Assembly (NCBI GenBank): GCA_945869735.1
Contig: CAMBPQ010000013.1
Location: 1 to 64,000, forward strand
Reading direction: 5' to 3'
Length of the DNA stretch: 64,000 nt
From: Planctomicrobium piriforme
Lineage (GTDB): Bacteria > Planctomycetota > Planctomycetia > Pirellulales > UBA1268
The notes under the pieces were generated by a model. The model was given only the letters and a program-made list of their open reading frames with translations. It was not told where the DNA came from and made no database searches. A program made the translations under genes and the position numbers. Below, piece after piece: positions 58,822 to 64,000 of the stretch. Numbering within the stretch: the stretch's first letter is position 1; each line of letters starts with the position of its first letter.

Positions 58822-61800
58822 CTAGCGAAGTGGGCGATAGAGCTCCAGGTCGAACGGGTTGTCGCTGACCTTCCAGAGGCGGCCCTTGTTCAGATACATC
58901 CGCTGCTGGCTTTCGAGGTCGAGCGGTTTCGCGCCCACCCGTCCAAACACGGAGAGCTGGTTACCCGATTCATCCACGGCGCGATCGCGATCCACGCCCT
59001 CGGAGACCGAGAGCGCCATGCCCCCCTTCGTCACCGGATAGCTCGCCACCAGTTGCGGCGTGGGTCGGGGACTGAAGCCGACGTTGCCGGGAGTCTCGGG
59101 GCCGGTCAACTGCACCACCCGCAGCCCGTTCGCACCATCGGCGACGTAGGCGAACTCGCTGACATAGGTGATCCCGAGCTTGACGTCACGGACGTCATTC
59201 ATCTTGCCATCGGCGTCGAAACACTGGTCGATGAACGGTGCGTGCGGATTGGTGACGTCGACGATGACGAGGCCCTGCTGGCCGGCGGCGACATAGGCAT
59301 ACGTGCGGGCCACATAGACCTTGTTGGCCGTTGCCAGTGGCACCGTGGCTAGCGGTACTGCTGCGGCCGGATCGGTGATGTCGAAGGTCTTGAGCCCCTC
59401 CGCATCGCAGACGAAGGCGTTGCGAAACTGAATCTCAACCGAAGTCGGGCGGATGACGTTTGGCGAGCCGATCACGGACACAATCTTTGGGCACGTCGGG
59501 TCCTCGATCGACACCACGACGATGCCGGCGTTGCAGCAGATCCAGGCATTCGTGCCCGCGATCGTGATGCTCCGGGCGCCCTTGAGAATCCCATCCGGAT
59601 TGAAGGTCACGTCGCGCTTTAAAAAGTTGTTGAGCGGGTTGCCGTCGAGGAGTGTGCCGGCCCCCACCATCACGAGCCCCTCCTCGAGGTCGGAGACGTA
59701 GAGGTAGCCGTACATAGCGTGGACGGTGCCCTCGAAGTTGGCGGGGTCGTGCGTGCGGGTGGGGTCGGGCGCGGTGGTGGAGGGAGAGGCCACGCCGGTG
59801 GCGTAGGCGGTCTTCACGTAGAACTGCTGGCCCAGCGGCGACACCGGAGCCGTCGTGATCCGCTGCGAGAAGGCCTTGTCGTCGATGAATGCGATGTCAA
59901 ACACCCGTAGGCCGTCGGCACCGCAGGCGGCGTAGAGATACTCCCCCCGCATCTGCACCTGCAGCACCTCGCGACGCTTGAGGGGATTGAGCGCCAGCGA
60001 GACGGCGTCGGCGGTGGCGTGGTGGTGGGATTTCTGGAGCACACCCTGGTTGGCCAGATGCTTCCCGAAATCATCTGGGAAGGCGATCTTGTGGAACGAA
60101 CTGCCGATCACCGCCTGCGGCTCCTGCTGCTCGGTCACCACGACTCCGGCCAGCCCACCGCTACCGAGCCCGACCCAGCAATAGCGGCCGATGAAGTTCG
60201 TGTAGTTGGTCCCCTGCATGAGCAGCTGGGCCATGATCGCGTTGTTGTCATCCTGCTTCGAGACGTGGCAGTCGGTGCACATCTTCGTCTCGTGCGTGCC
60301 GGGCCGGTGGGCGGTGAGATCGCGGGGCACGGAGGAGTGCGGGCCGCCGCGGACGGTGTGGGGCACGTTCGTGCTGAACGCGATCCCGCTGTAACCCTCG
60401 GCCGAGATCGTCTGCTGCTGCGCGTAGATCGATTCGCGGTTAGCGTTGAAGGAGCCAACGTGGATCGCACAGCTCGACCGCGCGGGTCCGATGCGGTTGC
60501 CCGTGGCGTTGCCGTCGCGGGCGAGCATGAAGACGTCATCGCGGAGCGTCTGGAAGTTGTAGGCCACGTAGTTGCGAGACACGTCTCCCTCGTAGTGAAG
60601 CCCCGGCGATTTCTTGTTGACCTTCTGGGGCAGATGGCAGCCGAAGCAGCTCGGGTTCCACGCGCTGTGGCAGGAGATGCAGCTCATCAAGTTATCGCGA
60701 TGCGCACAGGCTTCCGGACGAGTGGAGCCACCCCACTCCACGGCGCCGTCATCGGCCCGGCGCACCGTCTTGGCGAAGGCGGAGAGCACGTTGTAGTGCT
60801 CGCTCTGCGGATCGACCGTGGCCTTCGTCTGCTTGATCTCCCACGTCAGGTTCTCTTCGACCATCGAGTTTTGATAGACCCGCTCCCCTTGGACGACGAA
60901 CCGCCGCTTGCCGGAGGGCGTGCGGAGCGTCCGCAGGTCGCGTCCCCCCTCGGGGCTCGAGGTGTCGCTCGCCGGGCCGCTTGTGCGGAGGGTCGCGTAG
61001 CGGTCGGTCGTGCCGTGGCAGTCGATGCATGTAATCTCGATCGCCGCGCGGACCTCACCGTAGAGCTTCGTGTTGCCGTGCATGTCTTGGATGAAGTGGC
61101 AGTCGATGCAATGCATCCCGCGTTCCATGTGGATATCGAGCATGTGCACGGGGAGGCCGTTGCGTTCATGGGCCACCATCGCTTCCTCGATCCGGATCTG
61201 CGCGGGGGTCTTTCTGTCGGCGCCGCGGTAGATCTCCTTGATCCGCTCGGGCATCTTCACGGCGGCGCGCTGGGCGGCGTTACCGCCGTCGGCCACGATG
61301 TCGCCCTTGTGGTCGAGCAGGTTTCCCTTGCGGTCGTGCTTGAGCACCGCCCGGTAGGCCCAGCCGTGGCCGTGGAAATCGGCGAACTGCGTCTCTTTGG
61401 TGCGGTCGTTCAGATCGGTAAGGTTGGCCAGGAATTCGGGGTCGGACAGCATGTTTTTGACGGCCGACTCGTTGGGATTGGCGAACTGGCTGTTGATCAC
61501 CTCCTCCGACGTCGGATACCGCTGCTTTTGCGGGTAGACCAGATCGCTGTCGGTCTCCTCGTCCCACCACATGTAGCCGATGTAGCTGTTCATCACGTTG
61601 GTGCCGGGATGGATGTGGCAGACGATGCACTGGCTCGTGGGGATGCCGTTGCCCGGGGCGAACTGGTGGGCGATTGGATGGCCGCTCTCCCCCTTGGGGA
61701 TCGTGGGGTCGGGCGAGAAACTGCAGCCGCGGTTTCCAAAGGCGGCGTACGGCCCCGAGTGGACGGGAGAGCGGTCGTTGGCATACACGACGTGGCAGCC

Positions 61801-62790
61801 AGTGCAGCCGCTCGAGCGATAGTCGCCGGGATGGTCATTCGTACCCAGGAAATTGAGCGTGGGGTCGAGGAGGCGGGTTTTGTTGAGGCTCACGAAGACC
61901 GGATCGGTGCGGTTCTCGGTGCCAAGACCACGAGCGCTCAAGCGGGTCCGCGGGCGGCCATTTTCCTCGAGCCGCTCGGGATTGCCGACCTCGGGGCGGA
62001 AGCGTCCGCCGCGTTCGAAGAACCGTAGCACGTTGCTCGGCTGCTGGCGTTCGAACCGCGGCAGTGGATCGAGGTAGCGCATCACCGACTTGTAGTTGAT
62101 CTCGTCCTCGGTCGGCGGCGGCACGGTCTGCAGGCGTTGGCCGATTCCCTCGTGACTGTAGCTCTCGCCGTAGGCGGCCCGCTTGTTGGGGATCGAGCCG
62201 TTGTTGTAGAGCGCGGCGTTCCAGAGCATGCAGCCGTGCGTCATCATGCTTTTCTGGACCTGCAGCACGATCGAGGCATGACACCCACCGCAGCTTTCAG
62301 GGGCAGCGCGGAGGTCGCCTGGATTGACGAACCGGACGAACTCGGGCGATTCGTGGTTTAGCAGCGTGTATGACCGGACGGGATTCGCGGAACCGGGCCA
62401 CGATTCGGGCTCCTTGGGATGCACGTGGGCTCCCTGCTTGGTCAGACAATCAGCGTTGCCGCCATGGCAGTCGGTGCATCCGAGCCGGACATTCTCACTG
62501 CGGTGCATGTCGCCGACGCCGATATGGCAGGTGACGCAACCGTGGCTCTTGCGGGCTGCTGCGGCGTCGGTCTGCCGCGAAAGATCTTCGCCGAGCAGTT
62601 CCGGGGACAAGGGCAGGGGGTTGGCAGGATCAACCGGTGGCAGCGGCCGGACTTCTTCGCTCGCGGCCAGGGGCGGGCGACCTGAGGCCACGGGCTCGTC
62701 AGCGAACACGACCGTTCCCAGGGCCACGGTCAGGCAGCCGAGCGTTCCGGCCACGAACAGCCCCGACAACGTGGGCTGCAAACGAGCCAT
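58822..62790 (-). CDS. decahaem cytochrome c fused to LVIVD-type propeller repeats
   Basis: This is a 1322-residue exported protein with a signal peptide (LFVAGTLGCLTVALGTVVFA, then DEPV). Residues about 80-845 carry ten CXXCH sites: CVTCH, CTDCH, CGGCH, CTGCH, CIVCH, CIDCH twice, CISCH, CFGCH and CTDCH. A long region lacking haems separates haems five and six. The last 450 residues hold LVIVD-type beta repeats (LRVFDIAFIDD, GIVVVSIEDPTCPKIVSVIG, LKTFDITDPAAA, GLVIVDVTNPHAPFID, GLRVVQLTGPETPG), which usually build a propeller. An electron-transfer module joined to a surface-binding one is suggested. GGAG precedes the ATG. It is convergent with the GT9-like gene. Confidence 0.9.
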   Translation of the reverse strand: MARLQPTLSGLFVAGTLGCLTVALGTVVFADEPVASGRPPLAASEEVRPLPPVDPANPLPLSPELLGEDLSRQTDAAAARKSHGCVTCHIGVGDMHRSENVRLGCTDCHGGNADCLTKQGAHVHPKEPESWPGSANPVRSYTLLNHESPEFVRFVNPGDLRAAPESCGGCHASIVLQVQKSMMTHGCMLWNAALYNNGSIPNKRAAYGESYSHEGIGQRLQTVPPPTEDEINYKSVMRYLDPLPRFERQQPSNVLRFFERGGRFRPEVGNPERLEENGRPRTRLSARGLGTENRTDPVFVSLNKTRLLDPTLNFLGTNDHPGDYRSSGCTGCHVVYANDRSPVHSGPYAAFGNRGCSFSPDPTIPKGESGHPIAHQFAPGNGIPTSQCIVCHIHPGTNVMNSYIGYMWWDEETDSDLVYPQKQRYPTSEEVINSQFANPNESAVKNMLSDPEFLANLTDLNDRTKETQFADFHGHGWAYRAVLKHDRKGNLLDHKGDIVADGGNAAQRAAVKMPERIKEIYRGADRKTPAQIRIEEAMVAHERNGLPVHMLDIHMERGMHCIDCHFIQDMHGNTKLYGEVRAAIEITCIDCHGTTDRYATLRTSGPASDTSSPEGGRDLRTLRTPSGKRRFVVQGERVYQNSMVEENLTWEIKQTKATVDPQSEHYNVLSAFAKTVRRADDGAVEWGGSTRPEACAHRDNLMSCISCHSAWNPSCFGCHLPQKVNKKSPGLHYEGDVSRNYVAYNFQTLRDDVFMLARDGNATGNRIGPARSSCAIHVGSFNANRESIYAQQQTISAEGYSGIAFSTNVPHTVRGGPHSSVPRDLTAHRPGTHETKMCTDCHVSKQDDNNAIMAQLLMQGTNYTNFIGRYCWVGLGSGGLAGVVVTEQQEPQAVIGSSFHKIAFPDDFGKHLANQGVLQKSHHHATADAVSLALNPLKRREVLQVQMRGEYLYAACGADGLRVFDIAFIDDKAFSQRITTAPVSPLGQQFYVKTAYATGVASPSTTAPDPTRTHDPANFEGTVHAMYGYLYVSDLEEGLVMVGAGTLLDGNPLNNFLKRDVTFNPDGILKGARSITIAGTNAWICCNAGIVVVSIEDPTCPKIVSVIGSPNVIRPTSVEIQFRNAFVCDAEGLKTFDITDPAAAVPLATVPLATANKVYVARTYAYVAAGQQGLVIVDVTNPHAPFIDQCFDADGKMNDVRDVKLGITYVSEFAYVADGANGLRVVQLTGPETPGNVGFSPRPTPQLVASYPVTKGGMALSVSEGVDRDRAVDESGNQLSVFGRVGAKPLDLESQQRMYLNKGRLWKVSDNPFDLELYRPLR

Positions 62791-62934
62791 GCGTTGAACT
62801 CCATTTCACGATGCCTCGCCAGGGCAGCTTCCCTGCTGCAATCGCGCGGTGGACACTCCCGCGCTGGCGACTCTGGTAGGATAGGAAGTCTTGCGGTCCT
62901 TGCAAAGCCGAGGTGTGCCCGGCGTTTGTGGCCG

Positions 62935-63105
62935 TTACGGGACCTCGCTCGGGCTGGCTGGATCGCCGGTGGCCGTCAGTGGGGCAGATGAGAGAAGCCG
63001 ATCGCGAGGCTCAAGATAGACGCCCAGCAGACGAAACCCTTCGAACCAGTTGGACTTGCCGTCCGCGATCAGCTCGCGTGACGTTCTCCCCATTTCTTGA
63101 TCCAT
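62935..63105 (-). CDS. possible 56-residue hypothetical protein
   Basis: This short minus-strand ORF begins MDQEMGRTSRELIADGKSNW and continues FEGFRLLGVYLEPRDR before a proline/serine-rich end. Codon use resembles a real gene (GC-rich third positions), and no other credible ORF occupies the 370-bp space between the decahaem gene and the transposase remnant. It could be a genuine small gene or the tail of a gene cut by the nearby insertion. The reading frame stays open about 26 codons upstream of the ATG. No domain recognised. Confidence 0.35.
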   Translation of the reverse strand: MDQEMGRTSRELIADGKSNWFEGFRLLGVYLEPRDRLLSSAPLTATGDPASPSEVP

Positions 63106-63162
63106 CCGAAATGTTAGGTTTTTTACCTTGGCATCACGAGAAAGGGTGGGTTTTTCGGATGG
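63102..63162. repeat. 10-bp inverted repeat around transposase start
   Basis: CCATCCGAAA (63102-63111) and TTTCGGATGG (63153-63162) are perfect reverse complements, 41 bases apart. The right arm contains the ATG of the transposase-like fragment. They may be part of the terminal or regulatory repeat of a former insertion sequence. Confidence 0.45.
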
Positions 63163-63337
63163 GAAAGAAGCACTTTACGGAGGAGCAGATCGCTTTCGCG
63201 CCGCCGGCTTCGGTGGCTGCCGCAAGGGTGATGTCGTCATCGGGATCGGCGAGGAGTACCGGGACCGCTCCGCACAATTCGCCTCGGTATCGCCGCCCGC
63301 TTGAAATCTGCTTGATGAGAGCGGTTACGGAAACATA
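63159..63337 (+). mobile_element. IS3-type transposase N-terminal remnant
   Basis: The reading frame starts MGKKHFTEEQIAFA, the recognisable beginning of an IS3-family OrfA transposase (FTEEQIAFALRQAE in intact members). After this the similarity is lost and the frame runs through unrelated serine/arginine-rich sequence to a stop at 63335-63337. Only about 14 codons of the transposase remain, so the element is dead. Between it and hicB another frame encodes GDVVIGIGEEYRDRSAQFAS, possibly a fragment of a further gene. Confidence 0.55.
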
Positions 63338-63347
63338 AACCTAGTAC

Positions 63348-63584
63348 ATGGAACACATCGTTACTCTCCACATCGAACAACTTCCCGAGGGCGTCTACCT
63401 GGCGACGAGCGATGACATCCAGGGCTTGGTTGCACAAGGCCGGACGATTCAAGAGACGCTGGAGATAGCTCGCGACGTCGCCAAGAAACTCCTGGAAGCG
63501 AGATCCGTTGCGGATGAAGCAACGGCCGGTCGTTTGCCCGAGGCTTGCGAACGTTTCGATTATCCGTTGGTCGTAGCCACCTGA
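63348..63584 (+). CDS. hicB: HicB-like antitoxin
   Basis: This is a 78-residue protein. TLHIEQLPEGVYLATSDDIQ followed by GLVAQGRTIQETLEIARDVA is the degraded RNase-H-like fold of HicB antitoxins (DUF1902 type). The protein lacks a separate DNA-binding domain, as in the short HicB group. HicB neutralises the mRNA-cleaving toxin HicA encoded immediately downstream. The stop codon overlaps the hicA ATG (TGATG), so the pair is coupled, with the antitoxin first, the reverse of the classical hicA-hicB order. Confidence 0.8.
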   Translation: MEHIVTLHIEQLPEGVYLATSDDIQGLVAQGRTIQETLEIARDVAKKLLEARSVADEATAGRLPEACERFDYPLVVAT

Positions 63585-63840
63585 TGGGACGGCTCGCCGG
63601 CTATCCTTACCGCGACATCATCAAACGGCTGAAGGAACTTGGCCTGCGGTTCCACCGTCAGGCGGCTGGCTTCCACGAGATTTGGTTCAACGAATCGCTG
63701 CGCCGCTATACGACGTTCCAAATCATCCCGGAGACATGCCCGAGGGCACGCTCCGTGCGATTCTGCGGCAGGCCGGCGTCGAGGTGAACCAGTTTCTCGA
63801 CGAAGAGCCTGAAAAGCAGGGCGACGCAGCGGCTCAGTAG
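63584..63840 (+). pseudogene. hicA: hicA toxin gene with a frameshift
   Basis: The frame begins MGRLAGYPYRDIIKRLKELG and continues FRFH-type HicA sequence up to LRRYTT at 63715. It then runs into unrelated FQIIPETCPRARS and stops at 63787. In another frame the proper HicA ending continues as NHPGDMPEGTLRAILRQAGV and stops at 63840. Adding one G between 63715 and 63716 would restore a single frame reading TTVPNHPGDMPEG. The conserved histidine of the HicA fold (FH at about residue 25-30) lies before the break. Either the toxin is inactivated or this is a sequencing error. Confidence 0.75.
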
Positions 63841-63869
63841 GCCCCTCCAGCCGATGATCCAACCGTCAC

Positions 63870-63889
63870 TATGTGGGAGTTCCCACATA
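63870..63889. promoter_or_regulatory. 20-bp palindrome
   Basis: TATGTGGGAGTTCCCACATA consists of perfect 9-bp arms around a two-base spacer. It lies 29 bases after the end of the hicA region and 14 bases before a reading frame that leaves the window, the usual position and size of an operator for a dimeric repressor. Confidence 0.45.
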
Positions 63890-63903
63890 CCGACCGTTGG
63901 ATA

Positions 63904-64000
63904 ATGCTCGGAAAGACACCTCGCGGCTGCCGCGACGTCGTGGTTTCACTGCGCCGCACGCCGAAATACGAGGCGATGAAGAAGAATAAGAATAGCCCGG
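63904..64000 (+). CDS. partial ORF leaving the window
   Basis: An ATG at 63904 opens a frame of 32 codons that is still open at the right edge: MLGKTPRGCRDVVVSLRRTP followed by a lysine/asparagine-rich stretch. The small size and basic composition prevent identification. It is reported only because it follows a strong palindrome. Confidence 0.25.
   Translation, partial: MLGKTPRGCRDVVVSLRRTPKYEAMKKNKNSP

Noticed and set aside
60019..62028. A 669-codon plus-strand frame opposite the decahaem-LVIVD gene
   Set aside because: The opposite strand encodes ten haem motifs in order; the plus-strand translation has no recognisable features.

Overview
The window looks like chromosomal DNA of a high-GC planctomycete, probably of the Pirellulales kind. 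The evidence is a combination of family markers: a secreted protein with a PEP-CTERM tail, an LEPR-like motif (PLEQR) at the start of a secreted HbpS-type protein, a DUF1080 protein, long degenerate leucine-rich-like repeats, a YYVGGG-type small lipoprotein and many multihaem c-type cytochromes. No rRNA, tRNA or CRISPR array was seen.

Layout. 1-8.8 kb: a small glycine-rich membrane protein, a secreted zincin-type metalloprotease, a glyA-aguB-aguA operon (serine hydroxymethyltransferase plus agmatine-to-putrescine enzymes), a DoxX-galM pair and a rhomboid protease. 8.8-14.5 kb: a minus-strand polysaccharide island (two GT4 glycosyltransferases, gmd, an FkbM methyltransferase, a small coiled-coil ORF and a decayed third GT4). 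14.7-21.5 kb: DUF1080 protein, PEP-CTERM protein, an exported KatG, and a glucose-6-phosphate dehydrogenase fused to a cyclic-nucleotide-binding (CNB) domain. 21.6-31.4 kb: small lipoprotein, outer-membrane barrel, repeat protein, the remnant of an ECF sigma factor with its downstream membrane partner, a large membrane protein and a two-domain HbpS/GlcG protein. 31.4-34.1 kb: GH63-like glycosidase.

34.2-46.1 kb is the most unusual block. A NuoE-NuoF fusion (NADH diaphorase) is followed by an 853-residue protein combining 2Fe-2S/4Fe-4S modules, two CNB domains and a C-terminal ferredoxin. Beside it are a pentahaem cytochrome, a decahaem cytochrome, a predicted dihaem cytochrome b, and two more pentahaem cytochromes transcribed divergently. 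That is 25 predicted c-haems in this block. It reads as an NADH-linked, possibly nucleotide-sensing route for moving electrons across the inner membrane into periplasmic haem chains. A 1322-residue decahaem protein fused to LVIVD propeller-type repeats (58.8-62.8 kb) may be a distant partner.

46.2-58.8 kb: an amidohydrolase followed by a capsule/exopolysaccharide island (GT2 enzymes, two sulfotransferases, a KpsC-like capsule protein, an adenylation-carrier-hydrolase protein, two pyruvyltransferases, a GT9-like enzyme), suggesting a sulfated and pyruvylated surface polymer. 62.8-64 kb: small ORFs, an IS3-type transposase remnant and a HicB-HicA pair whose hicA carries a frameshift.

A dispersed intergenic repeat (about 75-160 bp) occurs five times, each time just past the 3' end of a gene and three times between convergent genes. 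Where start codons are ambiguous I chose the one supported by a Shine-Dalgarno sequence or by the family N-terminus; alternatives are stated.
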